Origin: JAGVSZ01 sp019137045
GTDB lineage: Bacteria; Pseudomonadota; Gammaproteobacteria; Burkholderiales; SG8-39
DNA: 64,000 bases
Assembly (NCBI GenBank): GCA_046347635.1
Contig: JAXMFT010000008.1
Coordinates: 124,001 to 188,000, forward strand
Direction of reading: 5' to 3'
A program made the translations under genes and the position numbers. Shown in pieces: positions 7,492 to 15,607 of this stretch. The notes below the pieces were generated by a model. That model saw only the letters and a program-made list of their open reading frames with translations, was not told the origin of the DNA and did not search any database. The stretch's first letter is position 1. Each line of letters opens with the position of its first letter.

Positions 7492-8782
7492 GACCGCGGG
7501 CCTGGTCGGCATCTGCGCGCTGCTGGCGCTGTTCCTGCTCAAGGTACCGATCGCGTTCTCCATGGCGCTGGTTGGGTTCGCCGGATTCGCCTATCTCTCG
7601 GGCATCGATCCGGCCCTCGCCGTACTGACGCAGGACTACTTCGACACCTTCAGCTCCTACCCGCTCTCGGTGATCCCGATGTTCATTCTCATGGGATCGT
7701 TCGCCTTTGCATCCGGCATCAGCGAGCGGCTGTTCGCAGCGGCCTATGCGTGGGCGGGCGGGATCCGCGGCGGCCTCACCATCGCCACCGTGCTCGCCTG
7801 CGCCGGCTTCGCCGCCATCTGCGGCTCGACCGCGGCGACCGCCGCGACGATGGGCAAGATCGCGCTGCCCGAGATGAAGCGCTACGGGTACAACGACCGG
7901 CTGGCGACCGGAACGGTGGCCTCGGCCGGTACGCTCGGCGTGCTCATCCCGCCGAGCACGGTGTTCATCGTCTACGCCATCCTGACCGAGGAATCGATCG
8001 GCAAGCTGTTCATCGCCGGCATCATTCCCGGCATCCTCCTCAGCCTCTTCTTCGTCGCCACCGTCGCCATCCTGTGCGCGCGCAACCCGCAGCTCGGCCC
8101 CCCGGGGCCGAAGACGACGTGGGTGGAGAAGGTGAAGGCCATCAAGGGCATCGGCGAGGCGCTGATTCTCTTCGCGCTCGCGATCGGCGGCCTCATGCTC
8201 GGCTGGTTCAGCCCGACCCAGGGCGGCGCCATCGGCGCGGGCGGCGCGCTGCTGATCGGCGTGCTGCGCCGGAAGATCACCTGGAAGGGCTTCGTGCAGG
8301 CAGGGAAGGACGGCCTGCTCACGAGCTGCATGGTGCTCTTCATCATCGCCGGCGCGATCGTCTTCGGCCACTTCATGGCGGTCGCGCGCATCCCGGTGCT
8401 GCTCGCCGACTGGGTGGGCGGGCTGCCGATCCACCGCATGGCGATCATGGGGGTGATCATCCTCATCTACTTCCTCGGCGGCTTCTTCATGGACTCGATG
8501 GCGCTCATCGTGGTCACGCTGCCGATCTTCTATCCGGTCGTGCGCAAGCTCGGCTTCGACCCGATCTGGTTCGGCGTCATGATCGTGCTGCTCTGCGAGA
8601 TGGGCGTGATCACGCCGCCGGTGGGCGTCAACGTGTTCGTCATCAAGGGCATCGCGCCCGAGGTGCCGCTCGGCGAGATCTTCAAGGGGATCTTTCCCTT
8701 CCTCTACGCGCTCATCCTGATGGCGATCGTCATCATGATCGTGCCGGAAATAGCCACCTGGCTCCCGAGCCTCGTCAAGTAG
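7481..8782 (+). CDS. dctM: TRAP transporter large permease (DctM family)
   Basis: This 433-residue protein is the large Na+-coupled transport subunit, with about twelve membrane segments. Family motifs include VPIAFSMALVGFAGFAY, YPLSVIPMFILMGSFAFASGIS, GGLTIATVLACAGFAAICGSTAATAATMG, TVASAGTLGVLIPPSTVFIVYAILTE and the late GVITPPVGVNVFVIKGIAP. It completes the dctPQM operon. The substrate is not predictable from sequence; the downstream PEP mutase/lyase-like gene hints at an organic acid. Confidence 0.93.
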   Translation: MSPETAGLVGICALLALFLLKVPIAFSMALVGFAGFAYLSGIDPALAVLTQDYFDTFSSYPLSVIPMFILMGSFAFASGISERLFAAAYAWAGGIRGGLTIATVLACAGFAAICGSTAATAATMGKIALPEMKRYGYNDRLATGTVASAGTLGVLIPPSTVFIVYAILTEESIGKLFIAGIIPGILLSLFFVATVAILCARNPQLGPPGPKTTWVEKVKAIKGIGEALILFALAIGGLMLGWFSPTQGGAIGAGGALLIGVLRRKITWKGFVQAGKDGLLTSCMVLFIIAGAIVFGHFMAVARIPVLLADWVGGLPIHRMAIMGVIILIYFLGGFFMDSMALIVVTLPIFYPVVRKLGFDPIWFGVMIVLLCEMGVITPPVGVNVFVIKGIAPEVPLGEIFKGIFPFLYALILMAIVIMIVPEIATWLPSLVK

Positions 8783-8893
8783 CGCCCCGCGCGGCGCGGC
8801 CCGTCTCGGTGCTCACGGAGCCGGATGGACTGCTGCAGTCGCGGCCGCGCGCGGGTATTCTCGGCGCAACCCCGTAGCACGAGGAGTCTCCCG

Positions 8894-9724
8894 ATGACCG
8901 GCACTCGCCCCAGCATCGCCGACAAGCGGCGCGTCTTCCGGCAGCTGCACGAGGCCGGGTGCTTCGTCATTCCGAACCCCTGGGACGTCGGCAGCGCGCT
9001 GTTCCTCCAGACCCTGGGCTTCAAGGCGCTCGCCACCACCAGCTCGGGCTTCGCCTGGTCGCGCGGCCGGCCCGACGGCGGCATCGCGCGCGACACGGCC
9101 GTCGCGCACCTCCGCGACATGGTCGCGGCGACCGACCTGCCGGTGAACGCCGACTTCGAGCGCGGCTTCGCGCCCGACGCGGCCGGCGTGGGGCTGAGCG
9201 TGCGCCTCGCGGTCGAGAGCGGGGTGGCCGGGCTGTCGATCGAGGATGCGACCGGCGACGCGGCGCAGCCGCTCTACGACCTGGACACCGCCGTGGCGCG
9301 GATGCGGGCGGCGCGCAGGGCGATCGACGAAGCGGGGGGCGACACGCTGCTCGTCGGGCGCGCCGAGTGCTTTCTCGTCGGCCGGCCCGATCTCGACGAG
9401 ACGATCCGCCGGCTCCGGGCCTACGCGCAGGCCGGCGCCGACTGCCTCTACGCGCCGGGAATCCGCACGCCCGAGCAGATCCGGGCCGTCGTCTCCGCCG
9501 TCGCGCCGAAGCCGTTCAACCTGCTGGTGGGCTGGGCGAGCGAGCTCACCGTGCCGCAGATCGCCGCGCTCGGCGTGCGGCGCATCAGCGTCGGCGGCGC
9601 GCTCGCGCGCGCCGCGTGGGGCGGATTCATGCGCGCGGCCCGGTTGATCGCGGAGGAGGGCCGGTTCGACGGATTCGCCGACGCCGCCCCCGGCAAGGAG
9701 CTCAACGCGCTCTTTCGCACCTGA
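8894..9724 (+). CDS. isocitrate lyase / PEP mutase family enzyme
   Basis: The product is 276 residues long from the ATG at 8894, which has a GAGGAG ribosome-binding site. The TIM-barrel pattern is clear: IPNPWDVGSALFLQTLGFKALATTSSGFAWS, then LPVNADFERGFA with the metal-binding acidic residues, and GLSIEDATGD. These match the small 'PEP phosphonomutase-like' branch, which usually lacks the KKCGH loop of true lyases; here the corresponding site is not KKCGH. It probably cleaves or rearranges a 2-oxo or hydroxy acid in the cytosol. It follows the TRAP operon by 111 bp and may act on its substrate. Confidence 0.85.
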   Translation: MTGTRPSIADKRRVFRQLHEAGCFVIPNPWDVGSALFLQTLGFKALATTSSGFAWSRGRPDGGIARDTAVAHLRDMVAATDLPVNADFERGFAPDAAGVGLSVRLAVESGVAGLSIEDATGDAAQPLYDLDTAVARMRAARRAIDEAGGDTLLVGRAECFLVGRPDLDETIRRLRAYAQAGADCLYAPGIRTPEQIRAVVSAVAPKPFNLLVGWASELTVPQIAALGVRRISVGGALARAAWGGFMRAARLIAEEGRFDGFADAAPGKELNALFRT

Positions 9725-9729
9725 GCGGC

Positions 9730-9749
9730 GCGCGCGGGGTCCCGCGCGC
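9730..9749. terminator. hairpin between convergent genes
   Basis: GCGCGCGGG and CCCGCGCGC form a nine-base inverted repeat with a two-base centre, placed between two convergent genes. There is no strong U-tract, so bidirectional termination is plausible but not certain. Confidence 0.45.
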
Positions 9750-9760
9750 CCGTCCGGGTT

Positions 9761-10177
9761 TCAGCCCGCCCGCGCGGCGCCGGTGAGCCGGAGCGCGGCC
9801 CAACCCGCCCACAGCGTCGCGACGATCATCGCCGCGCCGCCGAGAAACACCAGCGCCGGCGGCAGCCCGAAGAGCGCGTGCAGCAGCACGCCGATCGGCA
9901 TGAGCAGGCCCGCGAGCGCGAGCCGGGAGATCCAGCGCGCTGCGCCGGCCGGCACCGGCAGCTTGAGCAGCAGCAGGCCGATGGCGACGTTGATGATGCC
10001 GAAGAGCGCGCCGTGCGCATGCGCGACGCGAATCTCGAAGTGCGTGCCGGCGGCGTACTCGGCGATCCACTTCTCCCGGCCCGGCGCGAGGTCGTGCATG
10101 TAGCCGAGGAAGAAGCCGATCGCCATGAACAGCCCGAGGAAGAGAAATCCCCATCCGACGTTCTTGCGCCCTTCCAT
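9761..10177 (-). CDS. four-helix membrane protein of unknown function
   Basis: This 138-residue protein has four predicted membrane helices, beginning near residues 9, 54, 84 and 111. The loop before the second helix holds the motif RVAHAHGALFGIINVAIG; the two His could bind a metal or heme. It faintly resembles small four-helix proteins such as styrene-oxide isomerase, but the match is too weak to use. It is leftward, downstream of an MgtC-type gene by 213 bp. I do not recognise the family with confidence. Confidence 0.65.
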   Translation of the reverse strand: MEGRKNVGWGFLFLGLFMAIGFFLGYMHDLAPGREKWIAEYAAGTHFEIRVAHAHGALFGIINVAIGLLLLKLPVPAGAARWISRLALAGLLMPIGVLLHALFGLPPALVFLGGAAMIVATLWAGWAALRLTGAARAG

Positions 10178-10390
10178 GTGCGTCTCCCGGATTCAGGTAG
10201 CCGCATGGTAAGTCACCGCGCGTGAATTCCAAAACCTGCTCGCCGGGCGGGATTGCGCCGCCCGCTCGGCGGGCGACGTCCGGAACGGCGCTCGGCGGTG
10301 GCGGCCCGGGCGCGAACGCCAGCCCGCGACGCGCACGTCGGATGGTGCACGCCCCGGCGCGTCTCGCGGCGCGCTGCGGCCGTTGCGCGC

Positions 10391-10855
10391 CTACTCGCGC
10401 CGCCGGTTGTGCAGGGCGAGGTGGCCCAGCACGCGCAGCACGACCAGGGCGATCACGGTGACCCCGGTCGCGACGATCAGCTGACCCAGGGCCACGGTGA
10501 CGCCGACGGCCGCGGCCATCCAGATCGTGGCGGCGGTGGTGAGCCCGCCGATGCGCTCGCCGTCGCCGCCCCGGAAGATGGTGCCCGCGCCGAGGAAGCT
10601 CACCCCGGTCACGATCGCTGCCGCCACGCGCAGCGGGTCGACCTCCACCACGCCGCTCGCGTGGAGGTAGGCCGGCGCCGCCGCGGCGACTGCCATGAAC
10701 AGCGCCGCCGCGCCGGCGACCAGCGTGTGCGTGCGGAAGCCGGCCGGCTTGTTCGCCAGCTCGCGCTCGAACCCGATCAGCCCGCCGAGGGCCATCGCCA
10801 GGATCAGCTGGCCGATGATCGTGAGCTGCGTCGGCCAGTCGGGCTCGATCAGCAA
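10391..10855 (-). CDS. MgtC/SapB family membrane protein
   Basis: This 154-residue protein shows the MgtC core: LAMALGGLIGFERELANKPAGFRTHTLVAGAAALFM, then VDPLRVAAAIVTGVSFLGAGTIFR and GLTTAATIWMAAAVGVTVALG. It has about five membrane helices and lacks the C-terminal soluble domain of longer MgtC proteins. MgtC proteins help growth at low magnesium and modulate membrane ATPases. The neighbouring leftward gene upstream encodes a small secreted protein. Confidence 0.9.
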   Translation of the reverse strand: MLIEPDWPTQLTIIGQLILAMALGGLIGFERELANKPAGFRTHTLVAGAAALFMAVAAAAPAYLHASGVVEVDPLRVAAAIVTGVSFLGAGTIFRGGDGERIGGLTTAATIWMAAAVGVTVALGQLIVATGVTVIALVVLRVLGHLALHNRRRE

Positions 10856-10934
10856 CGGTCGATCCTCTCCCGGCCCGCGGAGCGGCGCCGCGGCGGCGCG
10901 AGCGCCGGCGCGGGGCCTCGCCTCCCGGGGCCGT

Positions 10935-11357
10935 TCAGGGCTGCGCCGGCCAGACGAACACCGTGCGTGCCGACGCGTGCTCGGCGACGTGCACCTGCCT
11001 CTGGAGCGTGCGGCCCTCGAAGGTGGCTTTCACCGTGTACTCGCCCGACGGGAGCCGGGCGAGGAGGAACGGCCCCTCGGCGGTCACGTCGAGCAGGTCG
11101 CGTCCCCGCCGGTCGCTGACCTTCACTGCGACGTTCGCGAGATACTCGTCGTGCGGCGCGGCCTTGCGCACGAACTCGAGCGCGAGCGGAAAGCGCGGTG
11201 CCGCCTGCAGGATCGACTCGGATTCGAGCTGGCCGACGCCGCCGGTCAGGTACGCGACCTCACCCTGGTGCCTGATCGCCGGCAGGGCGGCGACGGCGCT
11301 GCCCGCGCCGAGCGCGAGGGCGACGGCGGCGAGGGTCTTGAGCTTGGATGCTTTCAT
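10935..11357 (-). CDS. secreted protein with a carboxypeptidase-regulatory-like fold
   Basis: The protein is about 140 residues, with a signal peptide MKASKLKTLAAVALALGAGSAVA. The mature part contains VTAEGPFLLARLPSGEYTVKATFEGRTLQRQVHV, which has the 'LPxGxYTV' strand pattern of carboxypeptidase-regulatory/transthyretin-like beta domains. It is probably periplasmic. The ATG at 11357 is chosen because it opens the signal peptide and has GGAG-type sequence upstream. It follows degP by 34 bp on the same strand and may be co-transcribed with it as an envelope-stress gene. Function unknown. Confidence 0.75.
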   Translation of the reverse strand: MKASKLKTLAAVALALGAGSAVAALPAIRHQGEVAYLTGGVGQLESESILQAAPRFPLALEFVRKAAPHDEYLANVAVKVSDRRGRDLLDVTAEGPFLLARLPSGEYTVKATFEGRTLQRQVHVAEHASARTVFVWPAQP

Positions 11358-11391
11358 GTGAGGACTCCTTTCGGTTGCCTGGAGCGCCGGT

Positions 11392-12843
11392 TCAGCCCAC
11401 GGTGACCGGGACGTAGAGCTGGGCATCGCCGTGCTCGATCAGGAGCGCGATCGTCTTGCCCGACTTGCCGATCATGCGGCGCAGCTCGGCCGCGCTCGTC
11501 ACCGGCTGGCCGTTCACCGCGAGGATGACGTCGCCCGCCTCGATGCCGGCGCGCGCCGCCGGACCGCTCGCTTCCTCGACCAGCAGGCCGTTCCTGCCGC
11601 CGTTCTGTTCGCGCTCGGCGGCGGTGAGCGGACGCACCGCGACGCCGAGCCGGCCGTGGCCCTCGGCGCCGGCGCCCGAGGCCGCGGCCACTTGCGCGTT
11701 CTTCGCCTCGCCGATCACCGCGGTGAGGTCCCGGGTGCTGCCGTGACGCCAGACGACGAGATTCGCGCGCGTGCCGGGCGCGGTCTCGGCGATGCGACGC
11801 GCGAGCTCGCCGGCGTGCTCGACAGGGTGCCCGTCGACCTCGAGGATGACGTCGCCCGACTCGAGTCCGGCGCGCTCGGCGGGGCTGCCCTTCTCGACCG
11901 AGCTCACCAGCGCGCCGGTCGCGCTCTTCATGCCGAACGAGTCGGCGAGCGGCTGGCTCATCTCCTGGGTGGTGACGCCGAGCCGGCCGCGGATGACGCG
12001 GCCGTGGGCGATGAGCTGCCGCTCGACGTCGAGCGCCACGTCGATCGGGATGGCGAAGGAGATGCCCTGGTAGCCGCCCGAGCGGGTGAAGATCTGCGAG
12101 TTGATTCCGATCACCTCGCCCGCCAGGTTGAACAGCGGCCCGCCCGAGTTGCCGGGGTTGACCGCGACGTCGGTCTGGATGAACGGCACGTAGTCCGAGT
12201 CGGGCAGCGCCCGCCCGGTGGCGCTGACGACGCCGGCGGTCACGGTGTTCTCGAGGCCGAACGGCGAGCCGATCGCCACCACCCACTCGCCGGGCTTGAC
12301 CGCCTTCGGGTCGCCGAGCTTGACGGCCGGCAGGTCCCGCGCGTCGATCTTCAGGAGCGCGACGTCGGTGCGCTGGTCGGCGCCCACGACCCTGGCCTTG
12401 AACTCGCGCCGGTCGGAGAGCTTCACCGTCACATCGGTCGCGTTGGCGACCACGTGCGCATTGGTGAGGATGTAGCCGTCCGGGCTGACGATGAAGCCCG
12501 AGCCCATCCCGTGCACCGGGACGTCGCCTCGCGGCTGCGGCAGCGCGAAGCGCCGGAAGAACTGGAAGAAGGGGTCGTCCTCGTCGAACGGGAGCTGCGG
12601 CACCGCCTGCGCCGCCGCGACCTTCTCGTCGACGGTGATGTTCACCACCGCCGCCCCGTAGCGCGCCACGAGCTGCGAGAAATCGGGCAGCTGCGCGAGC
12701 GGGACCGCCGTCGCGCGCGGGCCCGCGGGGGCCGCGCGCGCGGCCACGTCCGCGTGCGCGGTGCTGATCACGCCGGGCAAGGTCGTGCCGGCGCCGAGGG
12801 CGGCGACGGCTGCGGCGAGGAAGACGGAGGCTGTGCGTCGCAT
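11392..12843 (-). CDS. degP: periplasmic serine protease DegP/HtrA
   Basis: This 483-residue protease-chaperone has a signal peptide ending AHA, a trypsin-like domain with the triad His in LTNAHVV, Asp in TDVALLKI and Ser in VNPGNSGGPLFNL, and two PDZ domains starting near residues 285 and 385. It degrades or refolds misfolded envelope proteins. A Q-rich loop typical of E. coli DegP is short here. Upstream at 12912-12928 lies a perfect CTTAAG-N5-CTTAAG repeat, suggesting control by a PmrA/QseB-like regulator rather than only sigma-E. A small secreted protein gene follows. Confidence 0.93.
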   Translation of the reverse strand: MRRTASVFLAAAVAALGAGTTLPGVISTAHADVAARAAPAGPRATAVPLAQLPDFSQLVARYGAAVVNITVDEKVAAAQAVPQLPFDEDDPFFQFFRRFALPQPRGDVPVHGMGSGFIVSPDGYILTNAHVVANATDVTVKLSDRREFKARVVGADQRTDVALLKIDARDLPAVKLGDPKAVKPGEWVVAIGSPFGLENTVTAGVVSATGRALPDSDYVPFIQTDVAVNPGNSGGPLFNLAGEVIGINSQIFTRSGGYQGISFAIPIDVALDVERQLIAHGRVIRGRLGVTTQEMSQPLADSFGMKSATGALVSSVEKGSPAERAGLESGDVILEVDGHPVEHAGELARRIAETAPGTRANLVVWRHGSTRDLTAVIGEAKNAQVAAASGAGAEGHGRLGVAVRPLTAAEREQNGGRNGLLVEEASGPAARAGIEAGDVILAVNGQPVTSAAELRRMIGKSGKTIALLIEHGDAQLYVPVTVG

Positions 12844-12911
12844 GGCTGGACTCCTCTTGCAGGTTGCAGGAGCGCGAATGCCGATCCCTCGCGCGAGGCT
12901 ACGCCCGGCGC

Positions 12912-12928
12912 CTTAAGCCACCCTTAAG
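12912..12928. promoter_or_regulatory. PmrA/QseB-type box upstream of degP
   Basis: CTTAAG-CCACC-CTTAAG is an exact repeat of a palindromic hexamer with five-base spacing. It is centred 77 bp upstream of the degP start. The same architecture occurs at 4949-4965. The 122 bp gap between degP and cox1 holds nothing else I recognise. Confidence 0.55.
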
Positions 12929-12965
12929 AGGGCGCGCGCCGCGGCACCGGCGCAAGGCCCCGCGG

Positions 12966-14546
12966 TCATTCGACCGCAGGCGGCGTCGCGAAGCTGTGGT
13001 AGGGCGCGGGCGACGGCAGCGTCCACTCCAGCCCTGCGGCCCCATCCCAGGGACGGGCGGGCGCGCGCGGGCCGCGGCGCAGGCTCCGCACCAGCAGGTA
13101 GACGAACAGCAGCTGCGAGAGGCCGAAGCCCGCGGCCCCGATGCTGGCGAGGGCGTTGAATTCGGCGAACTGCAGCGCGTAGTCGGGAATTCGCCGCGGC
13201 ATCCCGGCCAGCCCGAGAAAGTGCATCGGGAAAAAGGCCACGTTGAAGAAGACGAACGACAGCCAGAAGTGCAGCTTGCCGAGGCGCTCGTCGTAGAGAC
13301 GCCCGGACCACTTCGGCAGCCAGTAGTAGACCCCGGCGAAGATCGAGAAGAGCGACCCGGCGACCAGCACGTAATGGAAGTGCGCCACGACGTAGTAGGT
13401 GTCCTGCAGCTGGATGTCGACCGGGACCAGCGCGAGCACCAGGCCGCTGAACCCGCCGACGGTGAAGAGGAAGATGAAGCCGCAGGCGAACAGCATCGGC
13501 GTCTCGAAGGTGAGCGTGCCGCGCCACATCGTGGCGACCCAGTTGAAGACCTTCACCCCGGTCGGGATCGCCACCAGCATCGTGGCGTACATGAAGAAGA
13601 GCTGGCCCTCCACCGGCATGCCGACGGTGAACATGTGGTGCGCCCAGACCATGCAGGAGATGATCGCGATCGCCGCAGTCGCGTACACCATCGAGACGTA
13701 GCCGAACAGCGGCTTGCGCGCGAACGCCGGAATCACGTTCGAGATCACCCCGAACCCGGGCAGGGCCATGATGTACACCTCGGGGTGCCCGAAGAACCAG
13801 AAGACGTGCTGGAACAGCACCGGGTCGCCGCCGCCGGCCGCGTTGAAGAACGAGGTGCCGAAGTGGCGATCGAAGAGCAGCATCGTCACCGCCCCGGCCA
13901 GCACCGGCATCGCGACCACCAGCAGGTAGGCCGTGATGAGCCAGGTCCAGCAGAACATCGGCAGCCGCATCAGCGTCATGCCCGGCGCGCGCATGTTGAG
14001 GATCGTGGTGATGATGTTGATCGCGCCGAGGATCGAGGAGAGGCCCATCAGGTGGATCGCGAGGATCGCCATGTCCATGCCGAAGCCGAACTCGACCGAG
14101 AGCGGCGGGTAGATCGTCCAGCCCGTGCCGGGCGCGCCGCCGGGCGCGAACAGCGATCCGACCAGCAGCAGCATCGCCGGCGGGAGCAGCCAGAAGCTCC
14201 AGTTGTTCAGGCGCGCGAAGGCCATGTCGGGCGCGCCGATCATCAGCGGGATCTGCCAGTTGGCCAGGCCGACGAACGCCGGCATGATCACGCCGAAGAT
14301 CATCACCAGCCCGTGGAGCGTCGTGAGCTGGTTGAAGAACTCCGGCCGCACGAGCTGCAGCCCGGGCTCGAACAGCTCGGCGCGGATCAGCAGCGCGAAG
14401 CTCCCGCCCACCATGAACATCGTCAGGCTCAGCGCCAGGTAGAGCGTGCCGATGTCCTTGTGGTTGGTGGTGACCACCCAGCGCCACAGGCCGCGGTGGG
14501 GGCCGTGGAGCGCGTCCTGGGGCGAGGCGTGGGTGAGCGCGGTCAC
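12966..14546 (-). CDS. cytochrome c oxidase subunit I (orphan)
   Basis: The protein is a heme-copper oxidase subunit of about 526 residues. It holds the heme ligand in LTTLHGLVM, the CuB/Tyr crosslink region HVFWFFGHPEVYIMALPGFG, the CuB pair in VWAHHMFTVGM and the heme a3 region VVAHFHYVLVAG. The D-pathway Asp in GAPDMAFARLNNW is present. Twelve helices are expected. No subunit II or III lies nearby, so it must pair with products encoded elsewhere or have a special role. The frame is open to an ATG at 14762, but a sigma-54 promoter at 14627-14641 would start the transcript near 14615, so the GTG at 14546 is preferred. Confidence 0.9.
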   Translation of the reverse strand: MTALTHASPQDALHGPHRGLWRWVVTTNHKDIGTLYLALSLTMFMVGGSFALLIRAELFEPGLQLVRPEFFNQLTTLHGLVMIFGVIMPAFVGLANWQIPLMIGAPDMAFARLNNWSFWLLPPAMLLLVGSLFAPGGAPGTGWTIYPPLSVEFGFGMDMAILAIHLMGLSSILGAINIITTILNMRAPGMTLMRLPMFCWTWLITAYLLVVAMPVLAGAVTMLLFDRHFGTSFFNAAGGGDPVLFQHVFWFFGHPEVYIMALPGFGVISNVIPAFARKPLFGYVSMVYATAAIAIISCMVWAHHMFTVGMPVEGQLFFMYATMLVAIPTGVKVFNWVATMWRGTLTFETPMLFACGFIFLFTVGGFSGLVLALVPVDIQLQDTYYVVAHFHYVLVAGSLFSIFAGVYYWLPKWSGRLYDERLGKLHFWLSFVFFNVAFFPMHFLGLAGMPRRIPDYALQFAEFNALASIGAAGFGLSQLLFVYLLVRSLRRGPRAPARPWDGAAGLEWTLPSPAPYHSFATPPAVE

Positions 14547-14626
14547 GAGGATCGACGGGTCGGCGGCGGTCGGAGCGCTGCGGGCGTTCCCGCCGGCGCG
14601 CTCCGGACCGGTCTGCGCCGTGCGCA

Positions 14627-14641
14627 GCAATGCCCGTGCCA
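14627..14641 (-). promoter_or_regulatory. sigma-54 promoter of cox1
   Basis: On the minus strand the sequence is TGGCACG-GGCA-TTGC, a full match to the -24/-12 consensus TGGCACG-N4-TTGC with the GG and GC ten bases apart. Expected start is near 14615, 69 bases before the GTG start of cox1. It implies that expression needs an NtrC-type activator. Confidence 0.75.
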
Positions 14642-14895
14642 ACGGGCGGCGGCGCTGATTTCCGGAGGGAATCGGACGCGCGCCGCGACCCCGTTGGCGG
14701 ATTTGAGCCGGCGCTACGACGACGACGGGCTGATTTGCGCCCTGCGCGCGGCCGGGGAACACGCGTCGCCAGCGCTCGGTCGCCGGACTCCGGTGCCGCG
14801 CCGGCGAATGACTTTCGGCACTGTCGCCGGCGCCGGCATGGCGTTAGCGTGACCTCGCTCCGTGTGGAGCGATTCGAGAACGTGGAGAAGCCGCA
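14642..14895. other. intergenic region between cox1 and a small secreted protein
   Basis: No gene is supported here. Immediately upstream of the sigma-54 promoter is a partial dyad, GATTTCC-GGA-GGGAATC (14657-14673), which could be an activator site, but it is unproven. I see no convincing promoter for the rightward gene at 14896. Confidence 0.4.
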
Positions 14896-15108
14896 ATGAA
14901 CGCACTCAAGCTGATCGTCCTGCTCACCTTTGCCGCGAGCGCGGCCGCCGCGGTCGCCGCCCCCGGGTACGGGGCCGCACGGACCGAGGAACCGATGCCT
15001 GCGGCCACCTGGAGCCAGCGCTGGCACGCGGGCACCACCTGGGTGGTCCAGGACGAGACGGCGAAGCACCAGCTCGACGAGCGGGGTTTCCCGCAGTACA
15101 CCGAATGA
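14896..15108 (+). CDS. small secreted protein of unknown function
   Basis: The 70-residue product has a clear signal peptide (about residues 1-22, LIVLLTFAASAAAAVAA) and a short mature part rich in Trp, Thr and charged residues that ends LDERGFPQYTE. It contains no Cys and no second membrane segment. A GGAGAAG ribosome-binding sequence precedes the ATG. It is divergent from cox1 and followed by a DUF2076-like gene. I do not recognise the family. Confidence 0.6.
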   Translation: MNALKLIVLLTFAASAAAAVAAPGYGAARTEEPMPAATWSQRWHAGTTWVVQDETAKHQLDERGFPQYTE

Positions 15109-15197
15109 GGGCGGACCGCGGAGGCCGCCCCCCCGGGCGGCTTCCGCGGGCCCGGCGCGCGCACGGTCGTGCCGCGGGACGAATGGAGGGATGCCGC

Positions 15198-15590
15198 ATG
15201 AACCCGGTCGACAGGATTCACCTCGATCTCTTTCTCGCCGAGCTCGCGCACGCGCGAGTGGCCACCAAGGATCGCCGCGCCGAGGAGGCGATACTGCGCG
15301 CGCTGCGCAGTCAGCCCGACGCGTGTTACCTCCTCGTGCAGCGGGTCCTGCAGCTCGAGAGCGCGCTGTGCGCGCTCGGCTCGAGGATCCGCCGCGCGGA
15401 GCAGGCCGGCCCCGCCGCGCCCGCGGGGGCGGGTGCGGCGCCGGCGCGCGCCGGGGCGCGGCGCCCGGTCAATCCCTGGTGGAGCGAGCCCGTCGCCGCG
15501 TTCATCGGCACCGCTTTTCTCCTGCGCAGCGTCGAGTACCTGTTCGGCGATGCCGGGCGCGGCGGGCCGCAAGTCGCTCCGTCTCCCTGA
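15198..15590 (+). CDS. DUF2076-like protein
   Basis: The product is 130 residues from the ATG at 15198, with GGAGGG upstream. The start MNPVDRIHLDLFLAELAHA and the segment DACYLLVQRVLQLESAL match the DUF2076 N-terminus (MNPxER..LxxLFxRL and PxAPYYLxQTVLxQExAL). The middle is an Ala/Pro/Gly-rich linker, and the C-terminus has a weak hydrophobic stretch. DUF2076 proteins are proposed periplasmic or membrane-associated, with no known activity. A second ATG at 15191 is out of frame and was not used. Confidence 0.65.
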   Translation: MNPVDRIHLDLFLAELAHARVATKDRRAEEAILRALRSQPDACYLLVQRVLQLESALCALGSRIRRAEQAGPAAPAGAGAAPARAGARRPVNPWWSEPVAAFIGTAFLLRSVEYLFGDAGRGGPQVAPSP

Positions 15591-15607
15591 GGGCGGCTGC
15601 GCGCGCG

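Noticed and set aside
12966..14762. Longer cytochrome oxidase subunit I starting at the ATG at 14762
   Set aside because: The extra 72 residues are not conserved and lie partly upstream of the predicted transcript start.
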